From positions 1,674,001 to 1,738,000 of the forward strand of contig NZ_JAUTBD010000001.1 of NCBI RefSeq assembly GCF_030818935.1: a DNA stretch of 64,000 bases. Direction: 5' to 3'. The notes beneath the pieces were generated by a model. The model was not told the DNA's origin. It ran no database searches and saw nothing but the letters and a program-made list of their open reading frames with translations. The stretch comes from Microbacterium sp. SORGH_AS_1204. Lineage in GTDB: Bacteria > Actinomycetota > Actinomycetes > Actinomycetales > Microbacteriaceae. Positions 51,813-61,479 of this stretch are shown in pieces (positions within the stretch are counted from its first letter, which is position 1; each line of letters opens with the position of its first letter). Position numbers and translations under genes: made by a program.

Positions 51813-53654
51813 CTACGACGCGATCAACCTCTGCCGGTCGGCATCCAATTCCCGCAGGCGCAGGCGCAGCCGACGCCCCTCTTCGGAGTCGGCGGGCACG
51901 CGCTGGATCCCCCGCAGCAGTTCGTCTTTCTCGCGCTGCAGCTCGCGCACGAGCAGGCCGCGGGCGAGGTCGTTCGCCGACGCGACCGCTCCCCCTCTTC
52001 GGTGCGGGCGGGGAACTCCGCCGTGAGCAGTTCGGCCGCGAGCGACCGGAACGGCTCCCGCACCGCCTCGACAGCAGCCACCGCCCAGCCGGGCTGCGAC
52101 AGATCGGTGGATGCCAGGGAGCTGCGGACGGCTTCGAGGGCGGGGTGGCCGAAAGGTAGCTGAAGCGCGCGCAGGAACACGTCGGGGTCGATCCGATGCC
52201 CGTACTGCAGGAATGCCATCATGGCGCCGCGCTCGAGGGCGACGTCGCGGGTGTTGGGAAGGGAGGCCATCGTGACCGAGACAGCAATAGGGACGGGCTC
52301 GGCGACGCGGGCGTTCTCGCGCTGCTCAGCGCGGTCGGCTCCGCGCGCGGCGCGCTCCACCGCGGCCTGCACCTCGGGCATGTCGAGGCCCAAACGGCGG
52401 GCGAGCACGCGCACGTATCCGGGGCGAAGAGAGGGATCGCGGATATCGGCGACGATGGGTGCCGCCGCGCGCAACGCGCCCGCGCGGCCCTCCACACTGC
52501 CCAGATCGAAGTCTTTCAGTCGCTGGTCGATGACGAACTCGAACATGGGGTTCTTGTTCTCCATCAACGCACGCACCGCCCCGTCGCCGCGCTGCAGCCG
52601 CAGGTCGCAAGGATCGAGTCCCTCGGGGGCGACGGCGACATAGGTCTGGGCGGCGAAGCGCTTCTCGTCGGCGAAGGCGCGCAGCGCCGCCTTCTGCCCC
52701 GCGGCATCCGGGTCGAAGGTGAAGACGACCTCGCCCGAAGAGCTGTCATCGCCCATCACGCGACGCAGCACGGTGATGTGGTCGCTGCCGAACGCCGTAC
52801 CGCACGAGGCGATCGCGGTGGTGACACCGGCGAGGTGACAGGCCATCACGTCGGTGTACCCCTCGACCACGACCACCCGGTGCGAGCGCGAGATGTCGCG
52901 CTTGGCCAGGTCGAGGCCGTAGAGCACCTGCGCCTTCTTGTAGATCGGCGTCTCGGGCGTGTTGAGGTACTTCGGGCCCTGATCGTCGTCGAACGAGCTT
53001 GCGCGCGCCGAATCCGATGACCTGACCGGTCACGTCGCGGATCGGCCACACCAGTCGCCCGCGGAAGCGGTCATAGACGCCGCGCTGGCCCTGCGACACC
53101 AGCCCCGCCTGCACGAGCTCGTCGCGGCTGAACTTCTGCGTCGACAGGTGGTCGAGCAGGTTTGACCACCCCTTCGGGGCATAGCCCACGCCGAAGTGCG
53201 CCGCCGCCCCGGCGTCGAAACCGCGCTCGCCGAGGAACCGGCGTCCGGTCTCGGCCTCGGGGCTCATCAGCTGCGCGCGGAAGTACTCCGCCGCCGCCGC
53301 GTTCGCGGCGTACAACCGCGAACGGCCGGTCGTCTCGGGGGCCGCTCCCCCGTCTTCGTAGTGCAAGGTGTAGCCGACGCGCGCAGCCATGCGTTCGACC
53401 GCCTCGGTGAACGACACGTGGTCCATCGCGCGCAGGAACGAGTAGACGTCGCCCGACTCGCCGCAGCCGAAGCAGTGGTAGTACCCGACCTGGGGGCGCA
53501 CGTTGAAGCTCGGCGAGCGTTCGTCGTGGAAGGGGCAGAGTCCCTTCATCGAGCCGACGCCGGCGGGCTTCAAGGCGACGCGTTCCCCGATGACGTCGGC
53601 GATGTTGACCCGCGCCTTCACCTCATCGACGTCGGCTTGGCGGATGCGGGCCAT
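51813..53654 (-). CDS. dnaG: DNA primase (two apparent frameshifts)
   Basis: Primase makes the RNA primers for replication. The protein starts with the CHC2 zinc finger (CPFHDERSPSFNV and YYHCFGCGESGDV), followed by the Toprim core (VVVVEGYTDVMACHLAG and VFTFDPDAAGQKAA) and the DnaB-binding C-terminus. The frame breaks twice. Near 52998 one extra base after GARKL shifts into frame B (GPKYLNTPET is in frame B), and near 51990 one missing base restores frame A for the last about 60 residues (LVRELQREKDELLRGIQ). Both breaks are in conserved or expected sequence, so they are probably assembly errors. Its ATG overlaps the dgt stop by 1 bp (TGATG). Confidence 0.88.
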
Positions 53655-54970
53655 CAGGCATCCGCTCCCCGGGCGGCGCGGGCGCCGGGCGCCCAGACGC
53701 CGAGCTCGGCGGCATCCACTTCTCCGACGAGTCGGCCGTGCCACGCGATGGCGAGCTGGTCGGTGAGGCTCGCGACCTGGTCGACGACCACGCGGCGCCG
53801 CGCGGTGTCGTCGGTGGCCGCGGCGAAGTCGGGGGCGTGCAGGGCGTCGAGCGCGCCGGGGTTCTCCCACAGGGCGGATGCCAGGCGCTTGAGCACATTG
53901 CGTTGCTCGCGGTACAGCACCTTGCGGCCGTCGATCGAGACCACGGTGGCACCGATGATGCCCTTGAGCACCGCCATCTCGACCTCGACGTCGGCGGGCA
54001 CGACGACGTGCGCCCGGTAGCGCGTGAGCTGATCGGTCGGGTACGCCTCGCGGGTGGCCGAGGTCGCGGCGCGCGCGAAGCGGCCGATGAGGTCGGACGT
54101 GAGGTTCTTCAGACGCGCGAGGGCGGGACGCGTGCCATCGAACGAGGGGATCCACTCCGGCATCGCCATCAGGCGCTCGAGGCCGGCGTCGAGGTCGTCG
54201 CGCACGAAGTCATAACCCACCCAGCGCTGGATCGCGTCGAGCAGACCCTCGCGGCCGACCCGGGATGCCAGGCGCGCGGGGTCGACGTACCGGTTGACGA
54301 CCGCGTCTTCGAAGTCGTGCACCGAGTAGGCGATGTCGTCGGAGAGGTCCATGACCTCGGCTTCGATGCAGCGCCGGCGGGCGGGGGCCTCCCCGCGCAT
54401 CCAGTGGAACACCGGCTCGTCGTCGGGGTACACGCCGAACTTCAGGCGCCCGCCCGGGTCGGGGACCGGCTCATCGGCGGTCCACGGGTACTTGCACGTG
54501 GCGTCGAGGCTCGAGCGCGTCAGGTTGAGCCCGAACGGCTCGCCCTCGGCTCCGAACACCTTCGGCTCGAGGCGAGTCAGGATGCGCAGCGTCTGCGCGT
54601 TGCCCTCGAAGCCGCCGATGCCCTCGGCCCACTCGTTCAGCGCCCGCTCGCCGTTGTGGCCGAACGGGGGGTGGCCCAGGTCGTGGCTGAGGCACGCCGT
54701 GTCGACGACGTCGGGTGACAGCTGAAGTGCGGTCGCCAGCTCGCGCCCCACCTGCGCGACCTCGAGCGAGTGCGTGAGGCGGTTGCGGGCGAAGTCGGCG
54801 GGGCTCGCCGGGCTCAGCACCTGGGTCTTGGCGGCGAGACGGCGAAGGGCCGCCGAGTGCAGCACGCGCGCGCGGTCGCGGGCGAAATCGTCGCGCTGCG
54901 AGCGATGCTTCTCGACGTGGAACCGCGCGGCATCCGCGTCGTCGTAACCGAGGGGGCGGGCGGCGGTCAC
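53654..54970 (-). CDS. dgt: Deoxyguanosine triphosphate triphosphohydrolase-like protein
   Basis: The HD-domain enzyme removes triphosphate from dNTPs. The metal-binding HD motif is seen as NRLTHSLEVAQVG, then CLSHDLGHPPFGHNGE, and further Asp in MDLSDDIAYSVHDFEDA. The protein is about 438 residues if the GTG at 54970 is used; it has GGTGAGG in front, and an in-frame GTG at 54976 is an alternative. It is the middle gene of a dusB-dgt-dnaG unit, which is conserved in actinobacteria. Confidence 0.9.
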   Translation of the reverse strand: MTAARPLGYDDADAARFHVEKHRSQRDDFARDRARVLHSAALRRLAAKTQVLSPASPADFARNRLTHSLEVAQVGRELATALQLSPDVVDTACLSHDLGHPPFGHNGERALNEWAEGIGGFEGNAQTLRILTRLEPKVFGAEGEPFGLNLTRSSLDATCKYPWTADEPVPDPGGRLKFGVYPDDEPVFHWMRGEAPARRRCIEAEVMDLSDDIAYSVHDFEDAVVNRYVDPARLASRVGREGLLDAIQRWVGYDFVRDDLDAGLERLMAMPEWIPSFDGTRPALARLKNLTSDLIGRFARAATSATREAYPTDQLTRYRAHVVVPADVEVEMAVLKGIIGATVVSIDGRKVLYREQRNVLKRLASALWENPGALDALHAPDFAAATDDTARRRVVVDQVASLTDQLAIAWHGRLVGEVDAAELGVWAPGARAARGADA

Positions 54971-54977
54971 CGCCACC

Positions 54978-56144
54978 TCACCCGCCACTGTGGTGCAGTT
55001 CTGCTGCGGCGAGCTCGCGGCCGGCCTCGTCGCCGATCTCGTGCGAGTCGAGCCAGCGGTCGGGAAGCGCCGGACGCTTCGGGGTGCCCGCGCGACCGCG
55101 CTGGCCTTCGGCCGCGGCCCCGGGGTAGGGCGCGTCGAGCTCCATCGTGGCGAGCAGCTCGTCGATCTCGTCGAGTGTCGAGGCCGTCGCCAGCGCTGCG
55201 CGCAGTTCGCCCCCGACCGGATACCCCTTGAAGTACCAGGCGACGTGCTTGCGGATGTCTCGGCATCCTCGCCCCTCGTCGTCGAAGAACTCCACCAGCA
55301 GCTCGGCGTGCCGGCGGAACGCGCGCGCAACGAAGCCGAGGGTCGCGTCGACGGGTTCGCCGTGCGCGGCACCGGGGCCGCCCAGGGCACGCGCCAGGTC
55401 GCCGAAGAGCCAGGGGCGCCCGAGGCAGCCGCGACCGACGACCACGCCGTCGCAGCTGGTCTCGTCCATCATGCGCACGGCGTCGTCGGCCGACCAGATG
55501 TCGCCGTTGCCGAGCACGGGCACGCTCGTGACCGTCTCTTTCAGCTTCGCGATCGCCGACCAGTCGGCGTGGCCCGAGTAGAACTCGCTGGCGGTGCGGG
55601 CGTGCAGGGCGATGGATGCCACCCCCGCCCCCTCGGCGATACGGCCGGCCTCGAGGTAGGTGAGGTGATCGGCGTCGATGCCCTTGCGCATCTTGATGGT
55701 CAGCGGCTTGTCGCCCGCGGCGCGTACCGCTCGCTCGACGATCTCGCGAAACAGCGTCGTCTTCCAGGGAAGGGCGGCGCCGCCGCCACGGCGGGTGACC
55801 TTGGGGACCGGACAGCCGAAGTTGAGGTCGATGTGGTCGGCGTGGTCTTCGTCGACGATCATCGTCACCGCCGCCTCGACGGTGGCCGGATCGACGCCGT
55901 AGAGCTGGATCGAGCGCGGTGTCTCCGACTCGTGGTGACGGATGAGTCGCATCGTGGTGTCGTTGCGTTCGACGAGCGCGCGCGTCGTGATCATCTCGCT
56001 GACGTAGAGACCGGCACCGTACTCGCGGCACAGCCGGCGGAACGCGGTGTTCGTGATGCCGGCCATGGGCGCGAGCACGACCGGAGCGTCGAGCTCGATG
56101 TTGCCGATGCGGAGCGTCCGCGCCGGAGCCAATGCCGTGGTCAT
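54978..56144 (-). CDS. dusB: tRNA-dihydrouridine synthase
   Basis: The flavoenzyme reduces uridine in tRNA. The 388-residue protein has VLAPMAGITNTAFR, the catalytic Cys in DLNFGCPVPKVTRRGGGAA, KMRKGI, HARTASEFYSG and the FMN phosphate site GNGDIWS and GRGCLGRPW. The length and motifs fit bacterial DusB. It is the first gene of the unit ending in dnaG. Confidence 0.95.
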   Translation of the reverse strand: MTTALAPARTLRIGNIELDAPVVLAPMAGITNTAFRRLCREYGAGLYVSEMITTRALVERNDTTMRLIRHHESETPRSIQLYGVDPATVEAAVTMIVDEDHADHIDLNFGCPVPKVTRRGGGAALPWKTTLFREIVERAVRAAGDKPLTIKMRKGIDADHLTYLEAGRIAEGAGVASIALHARTASEFYSGHADWSAIAKLKETVTSVPVLGNGDIWSADDAVRMMDETSCDGVVVGRGCLGRPWLFGDLARALGGPGAAHGEPVDATLGFVARAFRRHAELLVEFFDDEGRGCRDIRKHVAWYFKGYPVGGELRAALATASTLDEIDELLATMELDAPYPGAAAEGQRGRAGTPKRPALPDRWLDSHEIGDEAGRELAAAELHHSGG

Positions 56145-56211
56145 CGTTCCATTCTCCCAGACGGTAACCGACGGCGGACCTCATCCACAGGTGGTTCGCT
56201 CAGACTTTACT

Positions 56212-57090
56212 TCACCCACGAACGGCGAAACCGGTGTTGCGCGAAGGTGAATCGTCCCCGGTTCTCTGCCGTTCCTCTGCGGGTGTCAGCGCCGGGTGGG
56301 CTCGTGTTTTGGAGTCAGCGTGGTTCGCGGTCTCGAATTCCTCGGGTGGGACGTCGCCGAGGGTGCGGTGTAGGCGCTGGTTGTACCAGTCGACCCGGGC
56401 GAGCGTGACCCACTCAACATCGGCGAGCTGACGGAGCGGGCCGTCGAGAAATGGGGAGTCGTCGCGGATCGCTTCGTGTGAGAACAGCCCGATGGTAGGG
56501 TCCGCGAGAGCATTGTCGTAGGCGTCGCCGGCGGATCCGATGGACGCGGCGATGCCTTCCAACGCGGGCGTCTCGGCGAAGCTGACCGAGGTGAACTGGC
56601 TGCCGGTGTCGCTGTGGTGTGCGAGTCCGTCGCCCGCGGGGCGGCTGGCCCGATCACGGCGCCAGAGCCCCATCCGCAGCGCCGTGGTGAGATCAGGAGC
56701 CCGCGCCGCATTCCGATCCGGGATCGTGGTGCGGACTCCCTGCCCGCGAACACGTCCGTTCAAGTCGAGGTGGCGCATCAGCCGGTCGACCTGCCGCGCG
56801 AAGACGTCGTGGCGTCGGCGACGGAGGAGCGCGACCATCTTCCGTCGCCCATACATCGCCTTCGCCGTCCCGAAGGTCGCCAGCAGCGCGTCGATGATGA
56901 CCGCGTCCGCCAGGTCACGGTTGCTGGGGTGGGCTCGGGTCCGTGCCCGGCAGGTTTGCGCGGCGACCTGCACGCCCTGCTCGTGCAGAACCTGGCAGAT
57001 CGACTCGACCGCGCGACCTCTGGCTCGTTGTTCGTCGATCAACGCGACGATCAGCGGCGTCGGGGGTCGAGTTTCCCGGCGTAGGATCCG
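56212..57090 (-). pseudogene. IS3-family orfB transposase with internal deletion
   Basis: The frame keeps an HTH-21-like N-terminus ([20 protein letters not shown]), RRRRHDVFARQVDRLMRHL, HHSDTGSQFTSVSF (second Asp) and DNALADPTIGLFSHEAI (Glu). The stretch with the first catalytic Asp (usually W-x-x-D-F-T-Y) is gone: the sequence jumps from RAPDLTTAL to RMGLWRRDR. The transposase is therefore inactive. Confidence 0.85.
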
Positions 57091-57360
57091 CCGCATCCCT
57101 CAAGATCGCGTTGGCCCCACGCAGCTCCCGGCGCAACGCTCGAACTTCCTGGTTCTCCATGGAGGTCACCCGCCCCGGCCGGGCACCCTCGTCGACCTGC
57201 GCCTGACGCACCCACCGGCGCAACGACTCAGCCCCAACCCGAGGCGCTTGGAGATCGTCTCGCACGCAGCCGTGATGTTTGGGTACTCATCGAGGTGATC
57301 CGACACGAGCCGAATCGCTCGCTGCTGCTGCTGCTCCTCCTCGGGAATCCTCTTCGGCAT
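57091..57360 (-). pseudogene. IS3-family orfA, frameshifted
   Basis: The ATG at 57360 opens PKRIPEEEQQQQRAIRLVSD, the usual start of this IS3 orfA. After [11 protein letters not shown] the helix-turn-helix continues in another frame ([20 protein letters not shown], then [20 protein letters not shown]), so one base is gained or lost near 57240. Confidence 0.8.
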
Positions 57361-57414
57361 TATCAACATCTTCCTTCCAGGCCCGAAAGGAAACGGCATC
57401 AAACCGGAGACGGT

Positions 57415-57583
57415 TCAGGTCATGGGTTGTCCCGATCGGTATCGGTCCGCCCACCGCTTGGCCGTCGCCGGCGCGCACTGAAAGCGCTCAACAGCCCTCC
57501 GCAGCGACCAGTCGTCCTCCATGATCAAGACAGCCAGACGACGACGCCCCTCGGGCGCCATGGGCGCGTCACCGTGAGGCACG
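57415..57583 (-). pseudogene. IS481-family transposase N-terminal fragment
   Basis: From a GTG at 57583 the frame encodes APEGRRRLAVLIMEDDWSLR and RAVERFQCAPATAKRWADRY, the N-terminal helix-turn-helix of IS481 transposases. It ends where the IS3 element starts. The catalytic domain is missing from the window. Confidence 0.8.
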
Positions 57584-57584
57584 A

Positions 57585-57638
57585 AGACCTCCGTGGAACG
57601 AGTGTGCGGCTGTTACCCACATCGTCCCGGAGGTCTTT
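57585..57638. repeat. Inverted repeat AAGACCTCCG / CGGAGGTCTT
   Basis: The 10-bp perfect arms (57585-57594 and 57629-57638) are separated by 34 bp, just outside the IS481 fragment. It may be part of that element's terminal repeat or a terminator. Confidence 0.55.
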
Positions 57639-57793
57639 GCCTTACCTCGGCTGTTCACAACGTGTCGGGGAAGCACACCCGGGTCTTGCGGAAGCTTCGG
57701 ATGGCTGGCACTCTCTGGGTGACTGACCGCGCCGCTGCGATACAACAACGACGCTTCCAACCGGCGCTCTTCCATCGGGAATGGAGTTCCACT

Positions 57794-59163
57794 GTGTACA
57801 ACATGCCTCAGAAGGCTCTTGCCGCCGGAATTGCAGCAGTGCTGGCGCTCGGCATCGGTGCGGTCGCCCCGGCTCAGGCGGATACTAGGAGCTACGGGGG
57901 CGCACAAGATTGGACCATCCCGACCGCTGCCTCTCCGGGCGTGACGGACCTACCGTTGGACGCCTTTCCGGAGGACGCCTTGAGTCCGGTCCCGCTGGCG
58001 GTTCACTCAGTATTGGCTGGTAACGCCTTCGGTGCAGTCGCTCCCGTGGTTCACGGCGTCGCCTGGGATCATGGTGCCGGTGTCGCTCGTGTGTATGCAG
58101 ACAGGGATGTTTCGACAGCGTGGCCGCTGCTCTCCAACCTCACTCGTCGCTCTTCGCCGTGACTCCGACACTTTTCACGAACCGGGAGCTGAGTGATGCG
58201 ACCTATTTGGTCATCGAGCGATGGCGCCTCATCGCCGGCGGCAATGATTCCTTCTCGGTCATCCCGGCCCTCGATGGCAGCTCTCTTCATCTCGAGATTG
58301 AGGATGGGCCACGAGAGTCTGACCTTCTCGATCGGGCTCCCGGGCTTTCCGAGGAGTCATTCGGTAACCTCGGTGTTCCTTACGAGGTCAGCAAGTCATC
58401 TGCCGAAGCGGCAACTCGCTATCAGACGCAACCGCCTTACGCGGCCGGTAGTTCGGCGCTGTACCGAGTCTCGAATGGGGAATGGCGCAGCTGCACTAAC
58501 GGCTTCTATGTGATCGACACCGGAACTCGTGCCACGTACAACCTCACTGCTGATCATTGCTCTGATGCGATCGGACAGATGTGGTGGATCGCGAACAATG
58601 AGGCAGGAGTCACCCCGTCGCTCACTGCCGGTACGCGTCTTGGCCAATCTCTCGGCCAAGCGAATGGCGGCAACAATAATACGGATCATGAACTTCTCCG
58701 GGCCTTCAATTCTCAGGAGCCGTATGTGCTGACTGGCGGCCCGGACAACCCCGGGCCCAAATCGCCGATCCGGGGCTGGACGGCGCCTGTCGTTAATGAT
58801 GTCGTCTGTTACTCAGGATCGCCGTCCGGTCTTCGTTGTGGAAACATTGTGGGAGGTACCGAGATAACCACTTGTTACAATGGCATCCCATATTGCTATT
58901 ACGGTTTGACGCGCACGTACCAGCAGAATGGCCTACCGGCAGCAGGTCAGGGAGACAGTGGCGGCCCGGTCATTCAAGTGTTCGCGGGTTCTGGTGGCAC
59001 GGCGCGGGTTTTCGCAACCGGTGTTGTGAGCGGCATCTATGACTACGCAGGCAAGCCTTGCGCGGGCAAACAGGGCCGGTCTTGCTCTGACCTCGTGTCG
59101 TACGCACCACTCAGTCGATTCTTCCCGAACAACCAGCAGTATGGTCTCGCGATTGTCCCTTAG
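57794..59163 (+). CDS. Secreted chymotrypsin-like serine protease, frameshifted
   Basis: A GTG (57794) or ATG (57803) opens a signal peptide (YNMPQKALAAGIAAVLALGI, cleaved near PAQA) and a propeptide of about 85 residues. Near 58115-58125 the frame shifts by one base (from DVSTA to VAAALQPHSSLFAV). The second part is an S1-family protease with His in YNLTADHCSD, Asp in NNNTDHELLRAF and Ser in GQGDSGGPVIQ, with three cysteine pairs. The GC content is clearly lower than the genome. Whether the shift is real decay or a sequencing error is not known. Confidence 0.8.
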
Positions 59164-59557
59164 CCGCCGTGGGGTTCCCGGTCGAGGAGGCGCAGCTGCT
59201 CTTGGAGCAGCGTTCCTCGCCCTACATCTCACGGGCTGTGCCGGCGTCGAGGCATGCCCACCAATCGGTTTGCTCGCGACGCTTGAGGTGCAGACAGATG
59301 CGTCAGCCCATTTGCTGTCCGCGTGCGCAGACGAGTGTCCCGGTGAGGTTTCCGCAAGTGTTCAGCGTGTAGATGACACGTCTTGGATCGTGTCGTTTGA
59401 CCAGGCGCAGGAGACTGTTGAACTCGTCGTTACCGATGTAGTGGGTGGGGAAGAAGTCAGTGTGGTGGTCAGGCCCGACTGGGGCGGGACTCAAGCCGCA
59501 GGTTGCGGCAATCCGGTGCATGCTGAAGTAGATATCGGCGGTCGCGGAGTCATGTGA
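59141..59557 (+). CDS. Secreted lipoprotein linked to the protease
   Basis: The 138-residue protein has an N-terminal signal with lipobox ALHLTGCAG, then four further cysteines (EACPPIG, LSACADECPG, AAGCGNP). The mature part is beta-rich (VSASVQRVDDTSWIVSFDQA, then VELVVTDVVGGEEVSVVVRP). The ATG at 59141 overlaps the end of the protease gene by 23 bp, so the two are co-translated. An inhibitor or surface anchor role is speculation. The ATG has no strong ribosome site. Confidence 0.65.
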   Translation: MVSRLSLSRRGVPGRGGAAALGAAFLALHLTGCAGVEACPPIGLLATLEVQTDASAHLLSACADECPGEVSASVQRVDDTSWIVSFDQAQETVELVVTDVVGGEEVSVVVRPDWGGTQAAGCGNPVHAEVDIGGRGVM

Positions 59558-59810
59558 CCAGCGCTTGATCCGATAGACGGAGCGGCAGAGACTGTTCAAG
59601 AAGGACAGCGTGAGCATCCGACGTGTCTTCGTCCTTCTCTTTCCGACGCTTCCACGGCGTTGCTGACGCCCGAATGATCGTACCCACTACGAGCAGGGGC
59701 ACGCTGAGCCACGGAACACACAGAACAACGAGGCCGCCCGCCAAGAGCAACCCGAGACGGTCAGCGTGACAGACGCGAAACGGTGGGCGTAGTGTCTCAG
59801 CCACCGCCAC
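59550..59810 (-). CDS. Hypothetical small membrane protein
   Basis: From a GTG the frame encodes 86 residues with two close hydrophobic spans (DRLGLLLAGGLVVLCVPWLS, then VPLLVVGTII) and a charged C-terminus (KRRKEKDEDTSDAHAVLL). It converges on the lipoprotein gene and overlaps its stop by 8 bp. The lower-GC composition matches the surrounding segment. The call is weak. Confidence 0.4.
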   Translation of the reverse strand: MAVAETLRPPFRVCHADRLGLLLAGGLVVLCVPWLSVPLLVVGTIIRASATPWKRRKEKDEDTSDAHAVLLEQSLPLRLSDQALVT

Positions 59811-59910
59811 AAGCCGACCAACGGGTCCGCGGGCGGGCTCTCGGGCAATCCGGGAAGCGTAGCGTCTGGCCGGGGTCGAACCGGAGGCGGACACCGCTGT
59901 GGAGGAAGAG

Positions 59911-60594
59911 TCAGGCGTCGGCAGTCGCGGATGCCTTGCGGCGCTCGCCCCACACCTGACGGGCGATCTGGCTGAACGCCTCGACCGGCTGCGCTCCACT
60001 CACCCCGTACTTGCCGTCGATCACGAAGAACGGCACGCCCGTGATCCCGAACTGCTGCGCCTGCTCTTGATCGGCACGGACCGCGGCACGGTAGCGCTGC
60101 GATGCGAGCGCCTCGCGGGCGGCATCCTGGTCGAGACCGACCTCGACCGCCAGGGCGACGAGGTCGTCGTCGCGACCCACGTGCTTGCCCTCGAGGAAGT
60201 ACGCCGACATGAGCACCTCGGCCAGCTCCAGCTGCTTGCCGTTCTGCTTCGCGAAGTGCAGCAGCTCGTGCGCTTTGACGGTGTTGGTGTGCTGGAGGAT
60301 GTCGAAGCGGTAGGCGAGACCGGCCTCGGCGGCGACGCCGGTCACGCGGTCGAGCATGTCGCGCGCCTGCTCGGGTGAGATGCCCTTGTGCTGCGAGAGG
60401 TAGTCGACCTCACCGCCGTGGAAGTCCTCGGGGGTGTCGGGCGAGAGCTCGAACGAGTGGTACTCGATCTCGACGACGGGAGCGTCGTCATCGGCGGCCG
60501 TGGCGGCCAGGCCGTTCTCGAGGTTGCGCTTGCCGATGTAGCACCAGGGGCAGGCGATGTCGCTCCACACGTCGATCTTGATGGCATCCGTCAT
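59911..60594 (-). CDS. DsbA-family oxidoreductase (FrnE-like)
   Basis: The 227-residue thioredoxin-fold protein has the redox motif CPWC in [16 protein letters not shown] (about residues 15-18) and the cis-Pro in [20 protein letters not shown]. It has no signal peptide, so it is cytoplasmic like FrnE. The insertion is helical ([17 protein letters not shown], then [16 protein letters not shown]). It lies 80 bp downstream of uppS on the same strand. Confidence 0.94.
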   Translation of the reverse strand: MTDAIKIDVWSDIACPWCYIGKRNLENGLAATAADDDAPVVEIEYHSFELSPDTPEDFHGGEVDYLSQHKGISPEQARDMLDRVTGVAAEAGLAYRFDILQHTNTVKAHELLHFAKQNGKQLELAEVLMSAYFLEGKHVGRDDDLVALAVEVGLDQDAAREALASQRYRAAVRADQEQAQQFGITGVPFFVIDGKYGVSGAQPVEAFSQIARQVWGERRKASATADA

Positions 60595-60674
60595 ATCGCG
60601 TGCAACCTTCCGGGTCGGGGATCTATTCCGTTCGCGGCATCCGTCCGTGCCGGCTCTGCTGGGTGCGAGAGCGG

Positions 60675-61479
60675 CTACGCCGTCGGCGCGTCCACGGCCC
60701 CGCCGAACCGCCGGTCGCGCGAGAGGTACAACCCGATGGCATCCCACAGGTGGGTTCGGCGGAAGTCGGGCCACAGCGTGTCGAGGAACACCATCTCGGC
60801 GTACGCCGACTCCCAGAGCAGGAAGTTCGAGGTGCGCTGCTCGCCGCTGGAGCGCACGAAGAGGTCGACGTCGGGCATGTCGGGCTGGTAGAGGTGCTTG
60901 CGGATCAGCTTCTCGGTCACGGCCGACGGCTTCAGCTTTCCCGCGGCGATGTCGTCGCCGATGCGGCGCATGGCATCCACGATCTCCACGCGCCCCGCCG
61001 TAATTGACGCACATCGTCAGGGTGAGGGTGGAGTTGCCCTCGGTGAGACGCTCGGCGTGCTGCAGTTCTTTGATGACCGAGCCCCACAGGCGCGGCTTAC
61101 GGCCCGACCACCGGATGCGAACGTCCCACTCGTTCAATTGGTCGCGGCGGCGGTGCAGCACCTCGCGGTTGAAACCCATGAGAAAACGCACCTCATCGGG
61201 TGAGCGCGACCAGTTCTCGGTCGAGAAGGCGTACACCGACAGGTGCTTCACGCCCGCCTGGATCGCCCCGGCGACGACGTCGAGCAGAGCCGCCTCACCC
61301 GCGCGGTGCCCCTCGATGCGCGTGAGGCCCTGGCGGTTTGCCCAGCGGCCGTTGCCGTCCATCACGATCGCGACGTGCTCGGGCACCGACCCCTTCGGGT
61401 ACGCCGGTGGGTACTCCCCCGTCCAGTCGAGGGGGCGGTAGGGCACGGCGTCGCGGTGCGTGAACGGCTTCGGTGTCAT
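60675..61479 (-). CDS. uppS: Isoprenyl (undecaprenyl) diphosphate synthase, one apparent frameshift
   Basis: The enzyme makes the lipid carrier for cell-wall synthesis. The protein starts [20 protein letters not shown] and has [18 protein letters not shown] (catalytic Asp), [12 protein letters not shown] and, in another frame, [20 protein letters not shown] and LWPDFR. The frame shifts at about 61000 after MCVNYGG: one extra G in a run of G changes GRVEIVDA to GARGDRGC. The gene is essential, so this is most likely an assembly error. Its ATG overlaps the recO stop by 4 bp (ATGA). Confidence 0.9.

Larger units (their letters stand above)
56200..57414 (-). mobile_element. Degenerate IS3-family insertion sequence
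   Basis: An IS3-type pair of reading frames (orfA then orfB, minus strand) occupies this stretch. Both are broken, as described in the entries below. The left part has cut an older IS481-family fragment at about 57414. Exact ends and target duplication could not be fixed. Confidence 0.8.

Noticed and set aside
51813..53654. Programmed frameshifting in dnaG
   Set aside because: No slippery heptamer with a following stem is visible at either site, and the two shifts are far apart in conserved sequence; sequence error is more likely.
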